A DNA stretch of 64,000 nt from Candidatus Altarchaeota archaeon (GCA_016931955.1 JAFGDV010000022.1:51768-115767), one strand, 5' to 3'. Positions 1 through 7,356 are shown, counted from the first letter of the stretch. The notes: generated by a model from the sequence alone, not told the origin. Translations and numbers: made by a program.

Positions 1-2
1 GA

Positions 3-689
3 ATAGGCGAACACCTGACCTTGCGTGTCTGTGATGTTGAGGAGGTGGAAACTGGCTTATACTTGAATATCTGGAAAAGCAAAACCGATCCGCGTAAGGT
101 TTTCATTAAGCTGTCAGCGGAGGACATACTTTGTTGGTTGAACATGCACCCATTAAGACATGACGGTGACGCACCCTTATTCTGTAAACTCAAAAGGGGA
201 GAGCATAACACGGTAATAGGCCACAAATACGCCTATGAACTGATGAAACGGCTTAAGAAGAGAGCTAAGATAAACAAGAAAGTGTCTCCCCACATGCTCA
301 GACACGGATCGGCAAGTTATTTCTCTGATTGGTTGAGTGACTCGGACATGGATACTAAGTATGGGTGGCGTATAGGGAGTAAGATTAAGGCACGGTACAC
401 TCACAAGAACCCGAAAAGTGTTGAGGCCAAGATAAGGAAAATGGCAGGAGAGGAAGAGAACGGAGTACAAAACATTTACGAGGAAATGCAGGAGGAACTT
501 ATCAGGTGTCTGTTCTGTGATAAACTCAACAGTCCAAGCCGTAAAACATGTTGGTACTGTAAGCATATTCTTAAGAGAGAGTTGAGCGACATAGTGCAAT
601 TAGTTAAAGAAAGCATGGAATCTAAGATAGATGAGATAGTGTTGAATGCTATTGAGGGGAAAACCAGTAAAAGGCAAACAATAAAATAG
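3..689 (+). CDS. Tyrosine recombinase (integrase) of a mobile element, 5' end outside the window
   Basis: Site-specific recombinase that would integrate and excise the element occupying the left 9 kb. The frame is open to the window edge, and the first visible residues (IGEHLTLRVCDVE) match the block just after the catalytic Arg of phage-integrase-type recombinases, so the start codon and N-terminal domain lie upstream. The HMLRHG motif near base 290 supplies the H-x-x-R pair. The segment GWRIGSKIKARYTHK follows, with a Trp where many family members have His, and Y in RYTHK as the likely nucleophile. The C-terminal ~70 residues hold a CxxC...CxxC zinc ribbon (CLFCDKL...CWYCKH), seen in several archaeal recombinases. 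The family call is secure. Whether it is SSV-like, pNOB8-like or XerA-like cannot be decided without the N-terminus. Confidence 0.86.
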   Translation: MGEHLTLRVCDVEEVETGLYLNIWKSKTDPRKVFIKLSAEDILCWLNMHPLRHDGDAPLFCKLKRGEHNTVIGHKYAYELMKRLKKRAKINKKVSPHMLRHGSASYFSDWLSDSDMDTKYGWRIGSKIKARYTHKNPKSVEAKIRKMAGEEENGVQNIYEEMQEELIRCLFCDKLNSPSRKTCWYCKHILKRELSDIVQLVKESMESKIDEIVLNAIEGKTSKRQTIK

Positions 690-704
690 TGTCCTTATAC
701 AATT

Positions 705-774
705 CTCTCTCTGTGAAATATGCAGTACATGGTTGCGTGTGAGATCATTGTATGGATTGTTTTCACAGAGGGAG
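705..774. repeat. 14-bp inverted repeat around an integrase-downstream spacer
   Basis: CTCTCTCTGTGAAA (705-718) and TTTCACAGAGGGAG (761-774) are inverted copies with one mismatch and a 42-base spacer, starting 16 bases after the integrase stop codon. They could form a terminator-like stem, or be recombinase or replication sites. Similar TCTCTCTGTGAA strings recur at about 5409, so the left arm is part of an element-wide word. Confidence 0.5.
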
Positions 775-1100
775 ACCTTTTCTTATTTATTTGTGTCAGA
801 TATGGTTTTTCTGAGTTTTGGATAAGAAACCCATTCTATAAGTATATAGGGTATGGTTTTTTAGGTTTTTTCTAAAAGTTTGAGACTGAAAAACCTCTCT
901 TTGTTTTTCACCGCTATCGGTTAAAAAAGGGGGTTTAATGGGTGAGAACTCATTTAGACGATCTCCTAAACACCCTGAAAAGTGAGGTTTTGGGTTATCC
1001 AAATTGTGCAAGTTTAGGTCTATGAGAGGGATATGTGCAGAGGAGTCTATCATTCTGGTCTGCGTAAGACAGAGCTACATACAAACAACTTAGGGGGTTT

Positions 1101-1114
1101 TCCTATATATAGGA
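1101..1114. repeat. 14-bp perfect palindrome TCCTATATATAGGA
   Basis: Perfect dyad TCCTATATATAGGA in the non-coding region of the element. The TATATA core could be part of a promoter or an unwinding element. No gene start lies close to it. Confidence 0.5.
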
Positions 1115-1208
1115 GTCTAAATAGTCTCAATTCATTAATGTCATGTTGGGGGAGTATTCTATACATAGATTCCTAAAATTTCTAAAATATTTTATTTTTT
1201 TAGAATGT

Positions 1209-1300
1209 AAACCAAAAAACTAATTATCATATAATAAATATGTTTTTCTAAACTGAATTAAGTTTTTTGGTTTCGTTTCGAAAGATTTGTTTAAACAAAT
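1209..1300. repeat. Large stem-loop followed by a perfect 16-bp palindrome
   Basis: The left arm AAACCAAAAAACTAATT (1209-1225) pairs with 1256-1273 (read from the other strand it is AAACCAAAAAACTTAATT), with a single-base bulge and a ~30-base AT-only loop. Eleven bases later ATTTGTTTAAACAAAT (1285-1300) is a perfect palindrome. The placement, upstream of the iteron cluster, suits an origin (initiator-binding or unwinding structure), but no direct evidence of function is visible. Confidence 0.6.
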
Positions 1301-1706
1301 TGGGGGGTTTTTGTATATGTTTTTGGGGGTGATCTCAACCTGCATAAGTGAGTGATTGAGTTACCCTTTCATGTCTGAGTGTGGCATAAAAAACCGTTTC
1401 CACATTTAAGAGGGCAATAATTTAACTATATATTAGAATAAATGACAGTCTAAGAAAAAGTTACTTACATGTTACAACGGAAGGACATAATATTATCTAA
1501 ATATGTGATCCAAAAAAAAGTTTCTGTTCAATGTTAAGAAACTGGGGTAATATCTATCTAAATATATATATTATAATATAGTGCAAACATAACACACACT
1601 AAGAGACGTTTTAACTAACTAATTGATTGATTGAATGAGTCTCCAATTTACTACGATAAGAATCTCTCTCCTGTGAATTTTTCCTTAGTTTTTGGTTCAA
1701 TGGACT

Positions 1707-1780
1707 TGACACCTCTGACATATCTGACACCTCTGGTCGCTTGATACGTTTTGAGAGGTGTCACACTCTGACACCTCTGA
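1707..1780. repeat. Iteron-like repeats, four copies of TGACACCTCTGA
   Basis: Copies lie at 1707-1718 (+), 1725-1736 (+, last base G), 1752-1763 (inverted, one difference) and 1769-1780 (+). The first two start 18 bases apart. They end 19 bases before the stop codon of the convergent winged-helix gene. Directly repeated 12-mers with one inverted copy resemble Rep-binding iterons. The same word occurs five more times inside the replication gene (5244-5364), which argues that it is a specific protein-binding site of this element. Confidence 0.7.
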
Positions 1781-1798
1781 AAAAAAACTATAATTTCT

Positions 1799-2446
1799 CT
1801 AAGGCTTAAGGTATCTCTCCAAGTCATTTATCCGTTCAGTAACGTCAATGCTCTTGATCTTAACCACCCCAGAGCTTAACTTAGGCCTCCCTCTCTGAGT
1901 AATATCTCTTTTTCGGTCAGGAAACAGTTTTTCCATTACACCAAAATAGTCTATACTCAAAGCCTTAGGTGTTCTCCCCGATCTCTGACCTGTGAATTTT
2001 CTCTTTCCTTTACCTTGAACGAGATAGTTTTCTCTCACCAGTTTTTTAATTATTTTCACAAAGGACTCACTTCTTGTGGCGTGTTTTCGTCTTATCACAG
2101 CTAATAAATCGCCTTTGCTTATGCTACCAGACTTAAAGACCTCAAATAGTATGGTTCTCTCTCTTTCCGTGAGTTCAAGCTCATGGAGGCCTAATAAGAA
2201 ATTCACATAGATAAGTGCGGTCACGTTATAGAACGACATAGCTCCGATGACTTGATCAAGTGTTTTTTTGGAGATTTGTTTTGTTTGTATCTGGTTAAGG
2301 CACTCATTTAATAGGCCGTTGGGTTTGAATATTTCTCGATAATCTTGTATGTATGAGCTTAACCCTATTCTGGTTGGTTGAGATTCTATTTCCAGGTATG
2401 TTTTTTTTTCTGTGAATAAAAAATTGCTTTTTATGTTTTTTTGCAT
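1799..2446 (-). CDS. Winged-helix DNA-binding protein of the mobile element
   Basis: Predicted protein of 215 residues. ATG at 2446 is chosen over the in-frame GTG at 2455 because AGGTGG sits 5-8 bases before the ATG. The N-terminal ~95 residues match nothing I recognise. Roughly residues 95-160 (ERTILFEVFKSGSISK through KLVRENYLVQGKGKRKF) look like a winged helix-turn-helix with a basic wing, followed by a Lys/Arg-rich C-terminus. The gene reads away from the RHH gene and its stop codon is 19 bases from the iterons, so roles in copy-number control, partition or replication initiation are all possible. Assignment to a named family is not possible from sight. Confidence 0.6.
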   Translation of the reverse strand: MQKNIKSNFLFTEKKTYLEIESQPTRIGLSSYIQDYREIFKPNGLLNECLNQIQTKQISKKTLDQVIGAMSFYNVTALIYVNFLLGLHELELTERERTILFEVFKSGSISKGDLLAVIRRKHATRSESFVKIIKKLVRENYLVQGKGKRKFTGQRSGRTPKALSIDYFGVMEKLFPDRKRDITQRGRPKLSSGVVKIKSIDVTERINDLERYLKP

Positions 2447-2517
2447 TTTTTCCACCTCTTTTCTTTATTTCACTTTAAAGACTTTTTTTAGGTCTAATAC
2501 ACACTTGTTTTAGTTTA

Positions 2518-2543
2518 ATAATATTCCATATGGGGAATATTAT
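2518..2543. promoter_or_regulatory. Perfect 10-bp-arm palindromic operator before the RHH gene
   Basis: ATAATATTCC (2518-2527) and GGAATATTAT (2534-2543) are exact inverted copies separated by six bases. The right arm ends one base before the TATA box of the downstream gene, so a bound protein would hinder TBP/TFB. RHH proteins commonly autoregulate from such dyads, so the product of the next gene is the obvious ligand (inference). Confidence 0.7.
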
Positions 2544-2544
2544 G

Positions 2545-2552
2545 TTTATATA
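2545..2552 (+). promoter_or_regulatory. TATA box for the RHH-replication protein operon
   Basis: TTTATATA is centred about 26 bases before the ATG at 2574, the spacing expected for a leaderless archaeal transcript. It lies directly next to the palindromic operator. This is the only clear promoter before the replication gene. Confidence 0.65.
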
Positions 2553-2573
2553 GACTTTCAACCATATAAATGA

Positions 2574-2810
2574 ATGAGACTTGCTCGAGAGAAAACAAAC
2601 AAAAAAATGGCGAAAAGACAGGGAAGAAAAATAAAACCAATATATCTTGGACTCCCCTTGCCCATACACGAATACATAGAAAGAAAAGCAGACAGGGAGT
2701 GCATATCCTCAAGCGAGATACTGAGACAGATCGTGTTAGAGCATTTCAAGACCACAAAAAATTTCGAGATCATAAGAGAGTGCGAAAATGAACCCCGACA
2801 CCCCAAATAA
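2574..2810 (+). CDS. Ribbon-helix-helix (CopG/Arc-like) DNA-binding protein
   Basis: A 78-residue basic protein whose central part (KPIYLGLPLPIHEYIERKAD, then ISSSEILRQIVLEHF) has the strand-helix-helix pattern of CopG/Arc repressors. The second helix starts after ISSSE, the usual N-cap. ATG 2574 fits a leaderless message from the TATA box at 2545. An internal ATG at 2607 (MAKRQGRK) is the alternative and would remove a Lys-rich tail. The end overlaps the replication gene start by 23 bases, so the two are translated from one message. A repressor controlling its own operon, and hence Rep level, is the simplest reading. Confidence 0.75.
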   Translation: MRLAREKTNKKMAKRQGRKIKPIYLGLPLPIHEYIERKADRECISSSEILRQIVLEHFKTTKNFEIIRECENEPRHPK

Positions 2811-5643
2811 AAAAGATATTAGACGGTTTTATGACCTATTAGGCCATAAAGATCAGACAGAAATACGGTTAATTCCACCCATAAAACAAGAATGGGTGTC
2901 CACCGAAAAAGAATTTCTAAGCGTCTGTGAAAGATACAATGGCAAAAAGAACGTCTATGCAGGTCTTAATGAAAGAAAACTAAACGGCTCAAAGACTGAA
3001 GATGTCATATCACTTGAGACCATAATTCTTGACATTGATCCCATAAGGAAACCACAGGATAAAGACGAGGAAAAACTAAAAGACCTAAACAAGCATAATG
3101 CGACTAATTCCGAGATTGAAAAGACCAGAAAAGACGTAGAAAAAATAAGTGCATGGTACGTCAAACAAGGCTTTAAGTCTCCATGCATAGCGTTTTCTGG
3201 TAATGGTTTTTATGTAATTTCTAAAATTCCACACATAGACTTAAGTGATGAAAACAGAGACACCATACAGAAAGGCTTAGAATTATTTTGCAAAGAAATT
3301 CAAGACAAATTCAATAATGAAAATACTCACATAGACAGTACCTTTGACTTAGCACGAATATACAAAGTCATAGGAACTCAAGCATTAAAGAAAGAAACAC
3401 CAGAAAGACCTAATAGGTACTCCCATTTTATCACGGAAAACGATCCAGAACCAGATCAAGCCCTCTGTGAATATATCCTCAGTTTAAGAGAACCTGAAAA
3501 GGAAATTTCACAAACAGCAGACAAGGGTATTGAACTTAAGGACTTTGAGTTTTGTTGTAAGTTTGATGACACACTAAGAGAACTCTATGACGGTGACATA
3601 TCAGGGTATAAGTCTCGATCAGAGGCAGAGGAGGGTTTAGTTTTCAAGTTAGTCTATTATGGGTTTAGTGACTCACAGATCAGACAAATAATGTCTGGTT
3701 CAAAAATAGGCCGATGGAACGAGAAACCAAAGAAAACACAGGATAAAGACATACAGAAAGCCTTTGAGAATGTCACAGACCGCTTTGACTGGAATGAGAG
3801 CAAACAAGAACCAATAACTTTATCATATTCCACAGGACACTTACCATATTTTAGCGACCTGATGACCGCATTAGCTCTTTTTGGTAAAGATTATGTGTTA
3901 ATCGGTAAGTTGCTCTGGTATCAATTAGTGTCTGTGAATATTCCCATAGAGTATAAGCCGTTATGTCTTGGATCGGTTGAGACAGACTTACGGTTGCATG
4001 GGGTTTATGTCTTGAATGCAGGACACGGTAAACAAAACATTAAGACACTCATACAGCGTGTGTTAGGTAATGTTGGCTTGATTGTATCCACCCCTGTATC
4101 ATATCACCAAGAGCAACTGATTGGGAAAATACTTAAACGAAGAGAGAAAGACCAAAAGATAGGTGAGGAAATCACCAAAATAATACAAAACAAGGGATAC
4201 TTAGCTGATGACTATCTATTCATAGACGAAGGATATCTTTTTTTCACAAGCACGGAAACAAAATATGAACAAGCACGGTCTTATATCGCCACAGCCCTCG
4301 ATCCTTACCCGAATAACATAGTCTATAAGAAAGCCGTTGATGACCTGAGAGAGCAGGGAGAGGTCTTGAATTACGCACCTCATATTGTCATGGGTGTCGC
4401 ATTACAACCAGAGAGGATACCAGAGCATATTATAAGCAGAGGACTATTGAGGAGATACCTTGTTGTATGGGTTCAATGTAATGAGGATGACAAGAAAAGA
4501 GCCTTTAAGGAAAGGCTTGAGGAGAGAGACACGGAAACAACCAGAAACAATTTTTCGGAATACTTGAAAAGCATTCAAGAGAACGACTTTACCCAGAATA
4601 AGCAAAGAAAGGTGGTTTTTTCTAAGGAGGCAGTCACCCGAATTCAGGAACTACATACTGAATTACTCACAGTTGGAGGGAGTATTAACACGAAATGCAG
4701 TAACTTTGCGGAAATAGTAGAGTTCACAGCAGAGGACTATCTCATAAAGTTATCGAGTATTTTGGCCATAGGTAGAGGACACTATACCATTGAAACTGAG
4801 GATGTCGAATTAGCATACTGTGACCTATTTGAGTTTTTCTGGTCTTGTCTAAACTATGTGAACTGTATTGTTCAGGGTAATTTTGACTATGGTAAGTCTT
4901 GGATGGGTGCAGGAGAGAAAGAAATTGAGTGCCTTGAATATCTAAATGACAATGAGGCAATATCCTTTGAAACCTCCAATATTTCGATCACCGACTTTTT
5001 AGAATGTGTCCAAGATGTTTATTCTTGTGAGATTAGAACAGCTCAGAGACGCAAAAACCATTTTTTTAAAAGAGGATGGATTGACCTAAAGAAAGGCCAA
5101 CATGATTCTAAGGTGTGGTTGAATTTCACCCCAGAATTAAGGAAAAAGCTTAACCGATTCGACTTTTCACAGTCTGAATATGTGAGGATAGTCACCAAAA
5201 ACAAGGAAATTTGCTCTAAGAAACTTGACATGTCTGACAGGTCTGACACCTCTGAAAGAGAAAAAGAAATTCCAGAGATGTCAGAGGTGTCAGAGGTGAC
5301 AAGTGCATATACCAAAAATTACACGAAAAACACCCCAGAGATGTCAGAGGTGTCAGAGGTGACACCCCCCCAGAACCAAAAAAACCTTTCCGAAAAGACA
5401 AAAAAACTCTATTCTCTCTGTGAAAATATCATGGACTCAAGTGGCTTAATCGGTAAACAGCGTATCATATCCGAAGCCACAAAACACCTTAAGTTTCCCA
5501 GAAAACTCACAGACAAAGAAAAAGAACGTGAGATCAGGAAACTTATCCTGACTTTGGAAAAAGAAAAACTACTCACAAAGACCAGAGATGGCCTTTATGA
5601 GATGAAAAAGAAACAAAAAGTTTTGGAGGAAAAAATAGAATGA
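2788..5643 (+). CDS. Large replication protein, AEP primase-like N-terminus plus ATPase-like core
   Basis: A protein of 951 residues. Residues ~70-210 resemble archaeo-eukaryotic primase/PrimPol cores: IILDIDP (hhhDhD metal motif), SGNGFYVI (the s-x-H motif, with Tyr instead of His) and DSTFDLARIYKVIGT (third motif with D and R). Residues ~265-330 resemble a PriCT linker. Residues ~405-560 look like an ATPase core: LNAGHGKQNIKT aligns with a Walker A but has Gln where Ser/Thr is expected, and YLFIDEGY is a good Walker B. Winged-helix-like segments follow at ~710-800 and ~870-940, separated by an acidic linker with MSEVSEVT repeats encoded by iteron words. It is probably the initiator/replicase of the element. 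Whether the nucleotide-binding site works is uncertain. Confidence 0.72.
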   Translation: MNPDTPNKKDIRRFYDLLGHKDQTEIRLIPPIKQEWVSTEKEFLSVCERYNGKKNVYAGLNERKLNGSKTEDVISLETIILDIDPIRKPQDKDEEKLKDLNKHNATNSEIEKTRKDVEKISAWYVKQGFKSPCIAFSGNGFYVISKIPHIDLSDENRDTIQKGLELFCKEIQDKFNNENTHIDSTFDLARIYKVIGTQALKKETPERPNRYSHFITENDPEPDQALCEYILSLREPEKEISQTADKGIELKDFEFCCKFDDTLRELYDGDISGYKSRSEAEEGLVFKLVYYGFSDSQIRQIMSGSKIGRWNEKPKKTQDKDIQKAFENVTDRFDWNESKQEPITLSYSTGHLPYFSDLMTALALFGKDYVLIGKLLWYQLVSVNIPIEYKPLCLGSVETDLRLHGVYVLNAGHGKQNIKTLIQRVLGNVGLIVSTPVSYHQEQLIGKILKRREKDQKIGEEITKIIQNKGYLADDYLFIDEGYLFFTSTETKYEQARSYIATALDPYPNNIVYKKAVDDLREQGEVLNYAPHIVMGVALQPERIPEHIISRGLLRRYLVVWVQCNEDDKKRAFKERLEERDTETTRNNFSEYLKSIQENDFTQNKQRKVVFSKEAVTRIQELHTELLTVGGSINTKCSNFAEIVEFTAEDYLIKLSSILAIGRGHYTIETEDVELAYCDLFEFFWSCLNYVNCIVQGNFDYGKSWMGAGEKEIECLEYLNDNEAISFETSNISITDFLECVQDVYSCEIRTAQRRKNHFFKRGWIDLKKGQHDSKVWLNFTPELRKKLNRFDFSQSEYVRIVTKNKEICSKKLDMSDRSDTSEREKEIPEMSEVSEVTSAYTKNYTKNTPEMSEVSEVTPPQNQKNLSEKTKKLYSLCENIMDSSGLIGKQRIISEATKHLKFPRKLTDKEKEREIRKLILTLEKEKLLTKTRDGLYEMKKKQKVLEEKIE
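5244..5364. repeat. Five iteron words embedded in the replication gene
   Basis: TGACACCTCTGA at 5244-5255, then on the opposite strand TCAGAGGTGTCA at 5281-5292 and 5344-5355, each followed by an overlapping TCAGAGGTGACA at 5290-5301 and 5353-5364. These encode the duplicated peptide EMSEVSEVT. The 12-mer is the one in the non-coding cluster at 1707-1780. The protein segment is a low-complexity linker, so selection may act on the DNA site rather than the peptide. Confidence 0.7.
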
Positions 5644-5930
5644 AACTGGATGACATAGACATTGAACCAGAAACCCAGAGCATACCTGACGGCTTTGAAA
5701 TAAGCATGGATGAGTTACTTGATGTTGATTTCCAGACTAAGACCTTTGAAAGAGATGATGGTACAAAAACTAAGCGATGGCTCTTTGAGTACAAGAAAAA
5801 GAACTACTATGTTGGTAAGCAAATTCTTAGGATATTCAAGCGAGCCATATCTGAGGGTTGTAGGTCTGTGAAAATCAGTAAGACAGGGGAGGGTATGAGG
5901 ACTCACTATGAGGGTATTTTTAAAGGGTGA
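5640..5930 (+). CDS. Small protein resembling phage/plasmid ssDNA-binding proteins
   Basis: A protein of 96 residues whose ATG overlaps the stop of the replication gene (ATGA), indicating translational coupling. The N-terminus is acidic. Residues ~40-95 (RWLFEYKKKNYYVGKQILRI... then KISKTGEGMRTHYEGIF) recall a recurring small viral/plasmid family with a 'Wxhxhxxxxyxvgxxvhxxl...hKhxkxGxGhxTxYxhx' pattern that is often annotated as DNA-binding. This is pattern memory, not a search result. Position directly after the replicase supports a replication accessory role. The stop codon forms part of a terminator stem. Confidence 0.6.
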   Translation: MKLDDIDIEPETQSIPDGFEISMDELLDVDFQTKTFERDDGTKTKRWLFEYKKKNYYVGKQILRIFKRAISEGCRSVKISKTGEGMRTHYEGIFKG

Positions 5931-5951
5931 TTACGTCACCCCATTTTTTTT
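5925..5951 (+). terminator. Intrinsic-type terminator after the replication operon
   Basis: GGGTGA (5925-5930, containing the stop codon) pairs with TCACCC (5936-5941) across a 5-base loop, and a T8 tract follows at 5944-5951. This would separate the replication operon from the small-gene operon. Confidence 0.65.
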
Positions 5952-5961
5952 ACACTAAAAA

Positions 5962-6192
5962 ATGGATGAGGACACATTTAAATCACTTATGCGTGTGAGC
6001 AGAGAACTAAGGATGTTAGACGAGAAAATAAGCCGTCTGATTGAATGTCAGAGAACTCAAGAAGATCAGCTTAAGACTATTTCACATGACTTTGACACTC
6101 GCATAATTGAGTTTGAGCAGACCATTGACGAGAAAATTCGTAAAAGAGTTTTTTATCAGCTAAACAAGGAGGCCTCAAGTAAACCTTACTAA
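5962..6192 (+). CDS. Small coiled-coil protein of the mobile element
   Basis: A 76-residue protein that is almost entirely charged heptad-like helix (LRMLDEKISRLIECQR... FEQTIDEKIRKRV). It is probably a dimeric coiled coil. No catalytic motif and no recognised family. It opens a run of very small, closely packed genes on the + strand after the terminator at 5925-5951. The start ATG is preceded by an A-rich stretch without a clear ribosome-binding site. Confidence 0.55.
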   Translation: MDEDTFKSLMRVSRELRMLDEKISRLIECQRTQEDQLKTISHDFDTRIIEFEQTIDEKIRKRVFYQLNKEASSKPY

Positions 6193-6196
6193 AAAA

Positions 6197-6346
6197 ATGA
6201 AAAAACACGGTACGTTTGAGTGTGGTAATTGCGGAAAAGCAACTGGGGAGCTCTTTAAACACGGCTCTCTTTGGTTGTGTAAGGGTTGTTATGAATATTA
6301 TATCCGTGATCCGTTTAGTAAAAAAATCGAGGGTGAGGCAAGGTGA
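6197..6346 (+). CDS. Tiny zinc-ribbon protein (49 residues)
   Basis: MKKHGTFECGNCGKATGELF opens the protein, and LWLCKGCYEYY follows, so two CxxC knuckles sit 16 residues apart, a standard zinc ribbon. It starts five bases after the previous stop codon. Its stop codon overlaps the GTG start of the next gene, so it belongs to the same message. Small zinc ribbons of this kind are frequent in archaeal viruses and plasmids, often as transcription modulators. No specific function can be given. Confidence 0.65.
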   Translation: MKKHGTFECGNCGKATGELFKHGSLWLCKGCYEYYIRDPFSKKIEGEAR

Positions 6347-6687
6347 CTCAAGCGTTTTGTCTTAAATGTGGCACGTACTCGAATTCGCTTAACCGTGAGG
6401 GTCTGTGTCCGAATTGCGAGGCGTGGATTAAGTGGCTTAAAGATAAACGTCGAGGCCAAGAAAAAAACGGATGGCGTGATCTCCAAAAGGAATACACTCA
6501 AAGAAACCGAGAGCTTAAGAAAATTCGAGAGGAGTGGAATCGCAAATACAGGAGTCAGGCCAGTTTTGAGATACAAAAAATTTTGGGTGAAAACAGACCT
6601 CCAAGAGAGGATACTGTATGCACCCAAGAACAAAAAAACAAAAAAGGAGAAAAACAAAATGACACACAAAAACAAACAAAGTCCTAA
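6343..6687 (+). CDS. Zinc-ribbon protein with long charged helical tail
   Basis: A protein of 114 residues starting at a GTG that overlaps the preceding stop. Residues ~6-27 carry CLKCG...CPNCEAW, a zinc ribbon like that of its upstream neighbour. The remainder is a Lys/Arg/Glu-rich helix (RGQEKNGWRDLQKEYTQRNR) with a Gln/Lys-rich end. The 3' end overlaps the start of the histone-fold gene by 29 bases in another frame. The overlapped tail is low complexity, so the last ~10 residues may be under little selection. Confidence 0.55.
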   Translation: MTQAFCLKCGTYSNSLNREGLCPNCEAWIKWLKDKRRGQEKNGWRDLQKEYTQRNRELKKIREEWNRKYRSQASFEIQKILGENRPPREDTVCTQEQKNKKGEKQNDTQKQTKS

Positions 6688-7027
6688 AGCAGACAAAAAA
6701 GAACCAAAGGGTATATCCCAAATATCATACCGTTCAGTCAAACAGCACATGAAACAAAAAACAGACCTGAAAATTTCACAGAAAACAATACTCAAAGTCC
6801 GAGAACTATGCGAACAATACATTGAGGACTTAACCAATGAACTTGAGTTCTTGGCATTGGAAAACAAACAAAAAACTTTGTTAGTCCAAAACACGGACAC
6901 AGCATTACAGAATTACCGATACTCTGAGCTTAGAAAAATTCTTGTGAACGTAACCCCCCAGTTATCAAATTCATTGGAGAGCATACAGCACATACTCGAC
7001 TTAATCGAGAAAAAACAAGTGAGGTAG
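6659..7027 (+). CDS. Histone-fold protein encoded by the mobile element
   Basis: A protein of 122 residues from the ATG at 6659, which has GGAG 9-12 bases before it. Longer readings of this frame lack a good start and cross the zinc-ribbon gene. After a basic ~25-residue N-tail, residues ~28-90 follow the archaeal histone/CBF pattern: ISYRSVKQHMKQ as a first short helix, KISQKTILKVRELCEQYIED as the long central helix, and an end like the histone 'RKTIxxxDhxxAh' block (NKQKTLLVQNTDTALQNY). A further C-terminal helical segment of ~30 residues is not part of the standard histone fold. It is likely a chromatin-like or transcription-associated DNA-binding protein of the element. The fold is inferred from pattern only. 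Confidence 0.6.
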   Translation: MTHKNKQSPKADKKEPKGISQISYRSVKQHMKQKTDLKISQKTILKVRELCEQYIEDLTNELEFLALENKQKTLLVQNTDTALQNYRYSELRKILVNVTPQLSNSLESIQHILDLIEKKQVR

Positions 7028-7037
7028 ATAGGAGAAA

Positions 7038-7349
7038 ATGACGGAAGAAATACCCTTAGAGGTTTTAGCGAACATGGATAAAGTGAAAAAAATACTTGAA
7101 AAAACAGACCACAGCGACACGGTTAAACTGAAATACGAGGGAAACAAAAAGGGAGAGTGGTTTAAGTATAAGGTAGAGAGAGGACACAGTAAGGCAGGTA
7201 AGACCTTAGTTCACGGACAAGAAATATACGGCAACCCAGACCATTGTTTAAGCGAAAGACAGACCTATGAGGCATTAAACCACCTTGTCAGAACAGGGAG
7301 AGCAGAGACCACAGCATATAAAGGACTTTTCTGGTATTCTGTGAAATAA
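7038..7349 (+). CDS. Small protein with C-terminal winged-helix-like end
   Basis: A protein of 103 residues with AGGAG five bases before its ATG. The N-terminal half is Lys/Glu-rich without a recognised motif. Residues ~70-103 (LSERQTYEALNHLVRTGRAE followed by a Tyr/Trp-rich strand) look like the recognition helix and wing of a winged HTH. It may regulate element genes. No family recognised. Confidence 0.5.
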   Translation: MTEEIPLEVLANMDKVKKILEKTDHSDTVKLKYEGNKKGEWFKYKVERGHSKAGKTLVHGQEIYGNPDHCLSERQTYEALNHLVRTGRAETTAYKGLFWYSVK

Positions 7350-7356
7350 GGAAAAA

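Larger units (their letters stand above)
690..1798. other. 1.1-kb AT-rich non-coding stretch, candidate replication origin region of the element
   Basis: No convincing coding frame is visible. The stretch holds a 14-bp inverted repeat (705-718 with 761-774, one mismatch), a 14-bp perfect palindrome (1101-1114), a long stem-loop (1209-1225 with 1256-1273), a 16-bp perfect palindrome (1285-1300), several G5-G6 runs on the + strand (1093, 1148, 1302, 1325) and four copies of a TGACACCTCTGA-type repeat (1707-1780). A long AT-rich, palindrome-rich region with iterons, beside a winged-helix gene and upstream of a replication protein, is typical of plasmid or virus origins. The origin function is inferred. 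Confidence 0.55.

Noticed and set aside
796-1053. 85-codon open frame on the minus strand in the non-coding region of the element
   Set aside because: No start signal, unnatural composition and overlap with palindromes. Better explained as chance in AT-rich DNA.
1093-1329. Four G5-G6 runs as a G-quadruplex
   Set aside because: The runs are 20-150 bases apart, too far for a stable intramolecular quadruplex.
2475-2806. Overlapping minus-strand frames across the RHH promoter
   Set aside because: They cross the operator and TATA box and are antisense to the RHH gene.
6368-6658. N-terminal extension of the histone-fold frame back to 6368
   Set aside because: This part lies over the zinc-ribbon gene in another frame, lacks a start signal and is basic low-complexity sequence. 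ATG 6659 has a ribosome-binding site.
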